Of a DNA stretch of 64,000 nucleotides, positions 33,374-42,969 are shown piece after piece. The stretch is taken from contig CAIIXF020000008.1 of the NCBI GenBank assembly GCA_903813345.2, forward strand, positions 37,756,867 through 37,820,866. The letters run 5' to 3'. The stretch is from Owenia fusiformis (taxonomy: Eukaryota > Annelida > Polychaeta > Sabellida > Oweniidae). Position 1 is the stretch's first letter. Every line of letters begins with the position of its first letter. The notes under the pieces are model-generated. The model had not been told where the DNA came from. It worked only from the letters and a program-made list of their open reading frames with translations, and searched no databases. Both the position numbers and the translations under genes were made by a program.

Positions 33374-35239
33374 TCAGTAAAATACTTTAATATTTACTGG
33401 TTCCCATTGCCTCGTATCGTTTGATGACACGAACTTATAAAACTTGTCCATTTGGTCTCTACTTAACGCATCGGCTAATATATTCTTTTGTCCCTCTATA
33501 TGCACGCATCTACATTCGCATTGGACTGAGGCACAATAGAAGAATAAAGCTCTGACTAGTGACATTAAGTGTTTATTTCTGCTTGTTCCTGAGTTAACCA
33601 CATGTACTATGGCTTCGTTATCACATCTGATTATAATCCTTTTCTGGCAAAGCTGTTTTCCCCACGTAGCTATTGCTACAACAATAACGTAAAGTTCTTT
33701 CAATGTGATATTTTGATGGGAATCTTCCTGGGCGAACGATCCTTTAAGCCAATCTCCTTGGAAATATGCTCCATAGGATTTTTCAGATGCGTCTGTGAAT
33801 AGCTTTAACTGTGTGTTCGTGGTCCATTGATCTTCGTAGAATACGGAAATCCCATTCCATCTTGGGAGATTATACAGCCACCATTGAATATCAGATCTGA
33901 ACGATTTATTCAGTTTAATTTTATGATGCAGATATTTCGCTGAAGTAGATAGATCGATCATTCTTCGTAGAAACGTTCTACCACTGCGCACTAGTCTACA
34001 TATAAAGTTAAGTTTTCCTATCAAAGACAGGATATCTCTTTTCGACGCTTTTTGACGATATCGCCACGCTTTAAGCTCATCTAAAATGTCTACCAATCTG
34101 TTATTTGTAATCCTCATCTCGAGAACTTCCGAGTCTATCTCGATTCCCAGAAACTCTAACTTCGATGTTGGTAAAATAGTTTTCTTTTTGTTAACTGTGA
34201 AACCGGCATCTTCACATGTTTCTAACATAATATTCAAATTGTTATTACACATATCCGATTCAGGGGGTCCACACGTAAAATAATCATCCAAGTAATGTAT
34301 ACACGAACTAACGCCATTGTTTATCATAATATATTGTAGAGCGTCCGCAAAATCTGAGAATATTCTAGGTGAACTTCTGGAACCGAACGGCAAAACTAAA
34401 TCTACTATATACACCATTACTTTATCACCGCTATCCATATCGATCATTTCCCATGTCGTACCTAATAGTTCCCAGTCAGCTTGTCTCACTGGAATATGTT
34501 TAAAAGCGTCTGCTAGGTCGATTTTACTCATCAAACTAGCACGCCCATGGGCTTTAATTAAGGTTATAGCGTTGTCAACCGATACATATGAGCACGAATA
34601 ATCTTCTTTTGAGATAAAATCGTTTATAGCGCCACCTGGAGGCCATGACAAATCATGTATAATCCTGTACTTTACAGGAACCGAGCGCTTTTTAGCGTAT
34701 GCGCCCATCGGGGAGCCGACAAAATTAGAGAAAGGTTGTGTGATAAACGGTCCCGCTTTACGACCTATTTTCAAATCATTGAGTATATTAGCCTCCACGG
34801 CTTCGCTATATATTTGTGTTGATTTCCAATTTTTATGAATTCTTGGACCCCGAGGTCCTGTGTAGCCAAGATTAACTCCAAATGTACCACCCTGTATTAT
34901 ATTATTTACAAATTCACGATCAGGATGAGATTTCAACTTGTTTTCGAAATATTCAACATTCAAAGGATTATAGGGACTTATCTCTGTTTTACTTTGAACA
35001 ATCACATTTGGCGTATGGCAACAGGCCAACTTTGCAATTTTTGCAGACGTGTTTTCTAAAACAACGATTTCCGAAAGTACATTCTCCAGTTTGGAATTTG
35101 TTACAAATTTCTCCACTAATATTTCCTGTGCCTTTCGGTTTCTCATTTTTCTCCGCCGTCTCCACCTTATTCGTCTCGAGAAATGGACATTTAGACACTT
35201 GATGATCTCCTTTACACCTGTAACACTTAATGGCAACAT
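33374..35239 (-). CDS. Reverse transcriptase-RNase H of DIRS-like element
   Basis: Intact 621-codon frame. RT domain with DLSWPPGGAINDFIS, DLADAFKHIPV, LPFGSRSSPRIF and the catalytic YLDD (about residue 315). RNase H follows at about residues 460-600 (LFTDASEKSYGAYF, ITLKELYVIV, CDNEAIVHVVNSG, ILADALSRDQ). The true start is uncertain because the 5' part overlaps gag in another frame; translation may need a frameshift or reinitiation. The RT-RH without protease or integrase and the downstream recombinase place it with tyrosine-recombinase retroelements. Confidence 0.9.
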   Translation of the reverse strand: MLPLSVTGVKEIIKCLNVHFSRRIRWRRRRKMRNRKAQEILVEKFVTNSKLENVLSEIVVLENTSAKIAKLACCHTPNVIVQSKTEISPYNPLNVEYFENKLKSHPDREFVNNIIQGGTFGVNLGYTGPRGPRIHKNWKSTQIYSEAVEANILNDLKIGRKAGPFITQPFSNFVGSPMGAYAKKRSVPVKYRIIHDLSWPPGGAINDFISKEDYSCSYVSVDNAITLIKAHGRASLMSKIDLADAFKHIPVRQADWELLGTTWEMIDMDSGDKVMVYIVDLVLPFGSRSSPRIFSDFADALQYIMINNGVSSCIHYLDDYFTCGPPESDMCNNNLNIMLETCEDAGFTVNKKKTILPTSKLEFLGIEIDSEVLEMRITNNRLVDILDELKAWRYRQKASKRDILSLIGKLNFICRLVRSGRTFLRRMIDLSTSAKYLHHKIKLNKSFRSDIQWWLYNLPRWNGISVFYEDQWTTNTQLKLFTDASEKSYGAYFQGDWLKGSFAQEDSHQNITLKELYVIVVAIATWGKQLCQKRIIIRCDNEAIVHVVNSGTSRNKHLMSLVRALFFYCASVQCECRCVHIEGQKNILADALSRDQMDKFYKFVSSNDTRQWEPVNIKVFY

Positions 35240-36140
35240 GTTTGACTGCAGATGCGTCTAATATAGTGGTATATAAGAATGTATCCAAATTACCAAACGC
35301 AAATGATTTTGCGGCCCCTAATTTCAGTCTAAAACGGATGTCATATTGTGATACAGCTGACCATTGGAATTTCTTGTCGCATTCCTGAATGTGTGCTCTA
35401 TATGTTCTCAGATCAGAATAGGCGCTGGGGTTGTGCTCCATAATAATCATTTCATAGACATTCCATGCTGTATTCCATGATAAAAATGATTGTACTTGTG
35501 TTTGTTTGTTTTTCTTTTGTAATTTGAGTTGACCGTTATCCGAACATAATACTTGTTCATTTTGCCATTGATTGTCAACTGATTGATGATATAGGTTTGT
35601 TGGGAGCAAATCCACCAAATTCACGTACTCACCAGCAATTATTTTATTGGTAACTTAAACTGGCACCCCCATTGTACAGCCTTCGTAGGAAACCCTATTA
35701 TCGTTCACTGGTGGAATTGTATCAGGGGTTGGGTTGGATTGTTGAGGTGCATTTTGTGCTGTGGCCCCTTGTACTGGTGGAACAACCCCCATATTAGGGT
35801 CAGGGAGGTTACGCTGTTGTATTATACCTTCCATTAATTCACGAAGGTTATCCTGACCTTCTTTCAAATTTGATGTTACCATTGATAAGTTCGAAATTTG
35901 GTCATTCATTGTCATTATTGCATTAGTTATCCAAGACGCTGATGGTTGATTATCACTTACGATCCCTGATGACGTGTCAGTCGAATCTGGTGTTTCAATT
36001 TTTGACTGGGCGTCTCCCTCTGTCTGATAATTCGTACATTTCGGGCCATACGGTCCGTTATGTCCCCTGACCGTGTTACCACAAGTGCTGCAACACCTTG
36101 GCTTAGCTCCTTGCGTTTCTATATCACTATTAGTATCCAT
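34989..36140 (-). pseudogene. Gag-like protein of DIRS-like element, one in-frame stop
   Basis: Starts MDTNSDIETQGAKPRC. The N-terminus has a C-x2-C ... GHNGPYGPKC zinc-binding motif (about residues 15-35), and the middle is Q/P-rich. An in-frame TAA at 35655-35657 separates it from the downstream part, which continues in the same frame to 34989. The C-terminal part has a zinc knuckle (CYRCKGDHQVSKC) and a CCCH finger (C-x7-C-x5-C-x3-H). ~384 codons. The last ~250 bases overlap the RT frame. It would bind the element RNA. The stop looks like a single-base decay event. Confidence 0.75.
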
Positions 36141-36162
36141 TATACGGTTCTTCAAAAACTTC

Positions 36163-36303
36163 GAAAAAGCTTTACTCGATCAACTATGACTAAGTGTAAA
36201 TCGATCGAATGTACATGCGCATGCGCTAATAATCAGTTATAGTAAGATAATAAAGATGTCGCTATGCTATTAAAAACTATTTACTTTGTAAATAATCATT
36301 AAT
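36163..36303. repeat. Inner 141-bp direct repeat, 5' copy of the DIRS-like element (B2)
   Basis: Identical to 31795-31935. In the element's own (minus) direction it ends ~20 bases before the gag start codon at 36140, as a leader repeat would. Confidence 0.85.
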
Positions 36304-37172
36304 AATATGCTTTGAGAAATATATATCAGTTTGACCATTTTTCGTATATGTGATTGATTTTACGATGTAAAGATATAAATGCGATATAATATGTGTTATT
36401 TTATTTAAAAAGCTTTAAAATATCAAAAAACAATATATAATAGAACATTTTTACTCACTTTAATTTTTTATACTTAGGTACATGTAGGGTCTTGGGCTTC
36501 CATTTTACCATCATGAAATTCACATTTCCATGTCACTATATCGCCCATTGTCATGATTGTGCTTGTTTTGGACATGGGGTCTCATAATAAACTTATGCAA
36601 TATACAATCTGAATTGTACATTATCTATTTCATTAGGGAGTTAAATCATTCTGTTGAAGCAAGGTATCAATAAGTTATGTAAAATTGTAATGACGTAATA
36701 ACCTTCATTAGATGCAAGTAGTCAGTTCCCAGTTTCACCACGAGGTGGCTAACTTGGGTCATATATAAATTACAGGTATTGGGGAAAGCTCCTTTAAAGT
36801 TCAATATTCAATAGATTTATTAATCAATTTCCAACCTAGGTCTATTTAGGTGATTGGCTTGAGAATTTTAGAATTGTATGTATTCGAATGCAAAAATTTA
36901 GAGACACTCTACAAAGTGTGTAATAAATACCATGCTGTTATCTCTATTAAATGACAGAGTTATGTGGATGGGACTGAGGAAAAGTTCCAGTTTAGGCTTT
37001 GGTCTTTGGTTTAGGCTTTTGGTGTATCATCTTAGATTCACTGGTGGACACTATTGGAGAATGAGAGTCTATTGTAATTTCAGAATCATCTATTGTCATT
37101 TCTTTACTAATTTGATATTTTCGTTCTGTTGCAATTTCATTGGTGATTTTATTTTATTTTGTAGCAGTTGAA
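36298..37172. repeat. Outer 875-bp direct repeat, right copy (A2)
   Basis: Partner of 30923-31797. Its first six bases (ATTAAT) are shared with the end of the inner repeat, and its last bases (GTTGAA) precede different sequence than in A1. Confidence 0.9.
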
Positions 37173-38965
37173 TCAGAGATTTTGGATGATTTCATTCGAT
37201 TATTGTCAATCACTGAAATTGTCATAAATTCATCACTTTCTACAAATGTGTTTATTTATTGATTTCACTTCATTTGGTATTATTCCAGAGAAATTTCTTG
37301 TTATCATTCTAAATTTGCTTCTATTTTCAATAATCTTTCTCATATTCATCTCTTCTTCATGAGTTCTACAAGGTGGTTTATAATGATTTGAAATTTAGGA
37401 GTTCGTTATGAAGGACAGTAAAAACATGTAAATCTAACCACTCTGAAATGAAAAGAACATATCATTAGAATCCACATGGTAAACTCACACACTTGGCTGA
37501 TCATAAATTGTTTTCATAACAGCCTTCTTACTCGATACTGAAGGGGAGTTGGGACGTCTGATTTGCATGTAATGTTTAGTATTATGTATATTAACCATAG
37601 GCATGATGGTTTTGTGGTTTTGGTAATCTAAAAACAGAAAATTTAGTGAAATATACATTTTCGTAACTCTAACTTTAATAACTCTGCCAAATTAAACAGC
37701 CGTCTATACTTGAAATCGAGGAAATCCGCCAGATTAAGTAGCGTCAAATTGGAAATTTTTTCCAACGAAACTTTTGGAAAAAAGGAAAAGTTTGATTGCT
37801 ATTATACCGACTAACAATACATCAATAAGGTCACATGAGATAGTTCTGCGCATGCGCCAATCAGATCTTTAAAACTAAGACCTACTGTGTCCAGGTGTAC
37901 AACTCATGTTTCTAAACAAAAAGAATATGAGTAAAAGGTTAATTGTAACTATAAATTACATTACAATTACACAAAATATCTTCTAAACTAGACAAGTGAC
38001 ATCAATAAAACCAGTCAATTCGTGCAGGAGCTTTACATGATATGCTCCAAGTAGCTGCAATAGAGACCAAGTTAGAGGTGGATCTATATGGCAAAATATC
38101 CTTACATATTCAGCTTTTGTTATGGCATTACATTTAGCGAGATTGTCTTCTTTAGGTCAGCAGTTTTATGGTCTCAATTGTGGCAAATTGGAGCATGTAA
38201 TGAAAATGATCACAGCTCCTGAACCAGTTGATTGATTGTTATAAAACTTTCAGGGTCAAATTCATATAGAACTGTTCTGCTGAGTGCAAAATTCTATTGT
38301 TATCACTTGTCTAGTTTGGAAGATACATATGTATTGTTTACTATAATGGTCTCCTTTTTCCGGTCACCCTGTATCTGTAATTATGTTTAAGAACAGTCCA
38401 AGGGATGGTTTCAAGATCAATTATAACTGTGTTTAATCCACCCATCAACAATCCCTCTTTCAAAAATACTTTCGTTTCACCGTCGTCCATCATTTTTTCT
38501 ACAATTTTACATGCAGTTACATTGTACTTGACGACATCAAGTGTCAAAAATCTGTTGCACTAATTCCCCCCCCTTCTTTAAAAATAATTTTTAATTCTAG
38601 AGCCGATAGAACACAATGGATATCCTGTTATTGCAATTTAGTCTTTTTGATGTGACAACCCATGTTTCATTTTAATACAATACTTATCAAATGTCACTTC
38701 TGTTGTTTTCATAGTCATTGAGACTAAGTTTTATTGTGCGCCACGGTGAAATGAATATTACATTCTTCAAAAAGATTTGCTGTTGAATACTTAAGTTCAT
38801 TGGGTCATTAGTACACTCCTCTATTCTTATATATTTATTGAAATTTTAATCAATACTTGTGTCAATACAAGTAAAAATCGTTTGTTTTGGAATCTTTTCA
38901 AAAATCGTATCTAAGAATTAAAGTGTGGGAATTGCATGTTTCAAAATCTGACTTATCTTAAAATA
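37173..38965. other. Intergenic sequence between LOX-1 and LOX-2, no gene recognised
   Basis: AT-rich. A degraded frame at 38341-38547 (minus, TLDVVKYNVTACKIVEKMMD) resembles one at 41636-41923. Segment 38735-38960 has an inverted relative at 44600-44840 (GTGCGCCA.. TCCTCTAT.. GGAATCTTTTCAAA). Confidence 0.4.
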
Positions 38966-39316
38966 ACACAGGGCCTAGGGAAATATGACGATTACTCAAT
39001 TAGTACAAAATTAGTACTAAATCAGCAATCTGGCAAGACGCGCTCATAAGTATAATGCTACGAGTGCTAATTTAGTACTAAAGTCTATGTCAGTGCATTA
39101 GAAATAAACATGTTTACTTTAATTTGCAAAAACAAAAATGTTATCCATAAAACGGCAATGTGTTGCAAACAGAATGCATCTGCATGAATTTGTGATTGAA
39201 TATTTCTTTCGTCCTCGAAAAAATATTGGGCTCGGCTGCCGCCTCGCCCAATATTTTTTCTCGAATAGGTATTCTGCCATATCCAGCTCCTGATCATCCA
39301 GTATTTGTTTAATATC

Positions 39317-39535
39317 GACCTGAGCAATATGTGACGTCATAGTGGTGGTCCATATTGCCGGTCGAGAAAGCATTTAACGACCAGCAATTTTCCCCGGGAA
39401 ATTAGATATCGTTCAGTGCGTTAGATTGTCTTGCTGTTTCAGTCCTGGTCATTAACAGTGGTAATGATACTAATAACGTCATTTCTGCGGGTAACATAGT
39501 GAAATATTGGACCTTGCCCTTCGAAATGACGTTAT
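39317..39535. repeat. Dispersed repeat, copy 2 (partner of 3486-3733)
   Basis: CGACCTGAGCAATATGTGAC .. TTTTCCCCGGGAAATTAGAT .. ATAGTGAAATATTGGACCTT. It lacks the second half of the terminal palindrome present in copy 1. Confidence 0.6.
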
Positions 39536-40659
39536 TGTACTATTAATAATGGAGAAAAAATTTAACCGCTAAGAAGCAAAAGCGGGGGGGGGGTTAAGTA
39601 AATTGTCCCTGCCAGGTATTCCAAGCACTTTCTTATTTTTTGTTAAATCTCGTGATTTCATGAATATATTGGTTGTTTCAAATGAAAACATCTGACCGAG
39701 CAAATCCATGGGTCACTTTTTGTCCCATAGAATTATGTTTTACCCCCACCCCCAAGTTTTCATGATACCACCATGAAATATGTTCATTCAATTAGAAGAT
39801 AGGACGAAAATTTTGTTTTCAGTATTTTTGTAATTTATATTACCTTGCAAAATCAATATTTTGATCACTTAATGTCCAGTGATTCTTGTTTGTAACATGG
39901 ATTTTGATGATATTTTGTCATAATTCTAAGATTTTTTCCTATAAGCTCAATCAATTTCAAAATATAGGAATCATTTAATACAGAGAAAAAATTCTTAGCC
40001 AACCAAGCCAAGAAGCAAGAAGGGGTGGTAGTCCAGGATCTTCATGTTCTTTTTTGTTTGAATTCCTGGAGAAATCTGAACAAGTTTCTCGCTCACTTTT
40101 TGCCCAAAAATTTATGCTTACTCCCACCTCTGGAGAGGGTCCGGAGGGGGGTTTAACTCTAAGAAAATATTTTTAGCAAACTCCTTCCCAGATTTTCATG
40201 AAATAACTGATAGTATTAGGTAATGATCATAACAATTAGTTATATGTGTTTATTATAGGTAATGATCATAGGAATTAGTTGTTTATTGCACAATTGATAT
40301 AATGTCCACCTTTTTAAGTTTTGTTAACATTAATTTTGAGGATATTATATCGCTATTCTAAGATGTTTTGATGTTTAATCAAGAAAATTCTGCTTAAAAG
40401 GTCCAATATGAATCTTTATGTCCATATTGATTTCATATTATAAAAAATATTAATGATGCAGAAAAAAAGATTTTGCCAATGAATTTGGAGTAAAAGGATT
40501 AATATCACAAATAAATTCCTCATAAAAAAAGTTAAGTTTACATGAACAGACCATCTAAGGCATGATAAAAATTGACCCCCACCCCCTGTTGAAGCAGGGA
40601 CGGGGTTGTTATGAAATTTTCTCTCCATATCTACTAAATCACTTTTATGGATCTATCAA

Positions 40660-41600
40660 ATGATATCCAAGCACTGTTGTTGCATTTTGTATTGGGTTCG
40701 ATGCACTATAGACTACTACAACAAAAAGTTATGAGAGAGAACTCATGGAATTGTCAACATTGAATTGAAGGCAGGGGGAAGTAAAAGGCTGAAAACAAAA
40801 AAAAAGTTTAATAAATAGGGGACTTTATATCAATTGATCATCTTGGATATGATAAAAAAGAGTATGCACAAAGAAAGTACCAAAGAGTCGTTAAACAAAA
40901 CTGACGTGAAATCATTTGATGCTACTTAGTACTTAGTGATTGATAAAATTAGATTGTAATTATTGTTTTGCCATGTACTTTAGATGTCCAAGAGACCAAA
41001 AAACATATTTATTAATTGATTAATGTGACACATCACTGTCATACTTTCTGGATTCATCAAATGATTTTTGAGCAATGTTGTGCAATTTTTTCCATAGGTG
41101 TCCATAGACTGCAAAAAAGTTATGAGGGAATATTCTTGAGAATAGATATACTCAACATTGAATTGAGGGTAGCAAAATGCTTAAAATCACAAATAAATCC
41201 AAAATATCCTGCAAAATGCCTAATAAATGGTGAACTTAATATTAATTGACCACCTTAGGCAGGATAAAAAAAATTTGAATAAATTATGTATTTATGTAAA
41301 TTATGTAGGTTTGTTGGGATTTTTTCTCTCAACATTAAATGGAAACATCACTGTCATACTTTCTGGCTCTATCAATCAAATGGTACTTGAGCAAAGTTGT
41401 GGATTTTTTTTGATTGGCATTAATGTTCTAAAATAAAAGTTATGAGGGAATATTCTTGAAAATAGATATACTCAAAATTGAATTGGGGCTGTAAAATGCT
41501 TAAAATCACAAATAAATCTAAAATATCCTGCGAAATGCCTAATAAATAGTAAATTTATATCAACTGACCAATTTGGGTATGGTTATGAGGAACTCACAAA
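40660..41600. repeat. Three diverged ~300-bp tandem repeats
   Basis: GTTATGAGGGAATATTCTTG, AATTGA(A/G)GG.., AAATATCCTGC(A/G)AAATGCC and TCATACTTTCTGG recur in order. No gene. Confidence 0.5.
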
Positions 41601-41635
41601 CAATATTTCATTTTGGGGGAGGGGGTCTACCCTAA

Positions 41636-41923
41636 TTGTCTCTCGTAATACCCACCCTTCAACTTGCTCGGGCGGAAACTATTTATTGCAATACAAAGAT
41701 TCACGATTTCTTCATCGTTTCGAACAAAATTATACTTTTGGACGTCGAGGATCTTGTACTAATATCAACTAATGTTATTGCACATATGCTCAGGGATAAA
41801 TTCAAATCAAGTTGTATTCAATTTACTAAGAGATGGGTAATAGAAAAAGTCCTTATTGAGGAAATGGACCCTGTAATCATCAATCTCGAAACATATTCAA
41901 GTAGTGATTGTGATAGTGATTAA
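41636..41923 (+). pseudogene. Unrecognised 95-codon frame, related to minus-strand frame at 38341-38547
   Basis: LDVEDLVLISTNVIAHMLRD .. VIINLETYSSSDCDSD. The shared pattern LDV..........I...M.D and the later V-I-I-(N/D)-LET also appear in 38547-38341 (minus). The acidic SSSDCDSD tail is unlike random AT-rich translation. Probably two fossils of the same repeat-encoded protein. Function unknown. Confidence 0.3.
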
Positions 41924-42761
41924 GACTTTCTAGTTGAGTACTTATAAAAAGCTTTAGTAGTATACATTTGAGATGGTCCCTTGTACTACATACCCTCCGT
42001 ACCTTTATGCATATGAAGTGCAACTGTAATAAACATACTTTCTCCCTGATATGCATATTTTTGATTTTTGTTTACACCATGTTAAATTGCTATTTCTGGA
42101 TAACAAATTTTAATTGCAAATTAAAGCAAAAATGCTCATTTCTTATGCACTGACATAGACTTTAATTTTGTACTAACTGAGTAATCGGCATATCTCCCTG
42201 TATCTCCCAAATATAAGCGTTAATGATAGTTAATTTTTTCGTTGGTATAACGAAACATAAAAATCAAATATTATTTGTCAAGTTTTCTAAGTGTTTTTAA
42301 AAAATTGCATGACTGTTCTCCCAAGCTGGAAAAATCTTTCGATAACAGCCCTTGTTATTATTATCTATTCAAAACATCTTTATCAAGGATCATTTTATCA
42401 TATGTAGTAATGTACGAGTTTTAGGGGTTATTTAGTGATTTGTGTTGTTGCACGATTATTGCATTCACGTATGGGTCAGCCTTCGAGACTAACCCCTCCC
42501 TGTAAATAGATATTCACCATTAACAGCCATTTTTGCGTGTCAGATCGAATTCATTTTAATACTATTGGAAAGGTGAAACTGTCACCTTCGTCCAAGATGG
42601 ACCTTTTAGTTCAAGATGAGGTAATGGCCTTGATTTACTCAATTTTCAATTCGGGTAAAAATCATCGGAAGATGGATAGATGCTAATACGACAACCTAGC
42701 AAGTTATATGAATTTGGCCAAAAATTCAAACTTGATTTAAATGAGAGGAAATCACGTGATC

Positions 42762-42906
42762 AGTTCTTGTTTAACAAAGTACTATAAAACATATTGCAAA
42801 TCTCTCTACGTGAAAAGTATCGGAAAAGTACAACTGCTTAATATTAGAAACTGTTTGGCTTGATATAAGTAGAAATAAAATCAAAACTATTTTCAAAACA
42901 AGAAAG
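42762..42906 (+). promoter_or_regulatory. LOX-2 proximal promoter block, TATAAAA at 42783-42789
   Basis: Same block as upstream of LOX-1: GTACTATAAAACATATTGCA, AAATCTCTCTACGTGAAAAG, then an A-rich leader to ATG 42907. TATA to ATG is 124 bases. Confidence 0.55.
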
Positions 42907-42969
42907 ATGGCTGAGTATACAGTTCACGTGAAGACTGGAACCAAGAAAAGAGCGGGAACAAATGGAAAT
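42907..42969 (+). CDS. LOX-2 exon 1
   Basis: [21 protein letters not shown], donor GTAAGA; 63 nt as in LOX-1 and LOX-3. Confidence 0.9.

Larger units (their letters stand above)
30923..37172 (-). mobile_element. DIRS-like (tyrosine-recombinase) retroelement with nested direct repeats A-B-internal-B-A
   Basis: On the minus strand: gag (36140-34989), RT-RNase H (35239-33374) and tyrosine recombinase (33154-32199), the gene order of DIRS/Ngaro/PAT-type elements. There is no integrase and no protease seen. Terminal repeats are direct, 141 bp, nested inside an 875-bp direct repeat. This is neither the inverted repeats of DIRS1 nor the A-internal-B-A-B split repeats of PAT/Ngaro. The ORFs carry one stop and one frameshift, so the copy is recently dead. 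It sits between LOX-1 and LOX-2, antisense to them. Confidence 0.85.
38968..42204. mobile_element. 3.2-kb segment bounded by inverted repeats, possible DNA transposon
   Basis: Left end ACAGGGCCTAGGGAAATATG.. TAGTACAAAATTAGTAC .. AAGTCTATGTCAGTGCAT; right end is the inverted counterpart (42132-42204). Interior: palindrome 39219-39265, the second copy of the 3486-3733 repeat, A-rich sequence with three diverged ~300-bp direct repeats (40660-41600), and a 95-codon frame. No transposase recognised. Confidence 0.45.

Noticed and set aside
31557-37171. 79-codon frame present in both 875-bp repeats as a gene
   Set aside because: The duplication explains its recurrence; the peptide is low-complexity F/L/Y-rich, has no known motif, and no sign of coding constraint is visible.
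30923-37172. Conventional LTR retrotransposon
   Set aside because: There is a tyrosine recombinase with R..H-x2-R..Y and no protease or DDE integrase; the repeat lacks TG..CA ends and a 4-6 bp target duplication.
37173-42906. Allene oxide synthase (catalase-like) domain fused upstream of LOX-2, as in some corals
   Set aside because: No heme-catalase-like exon was seen upstream and all three LOX copies start with the PLAT Met.
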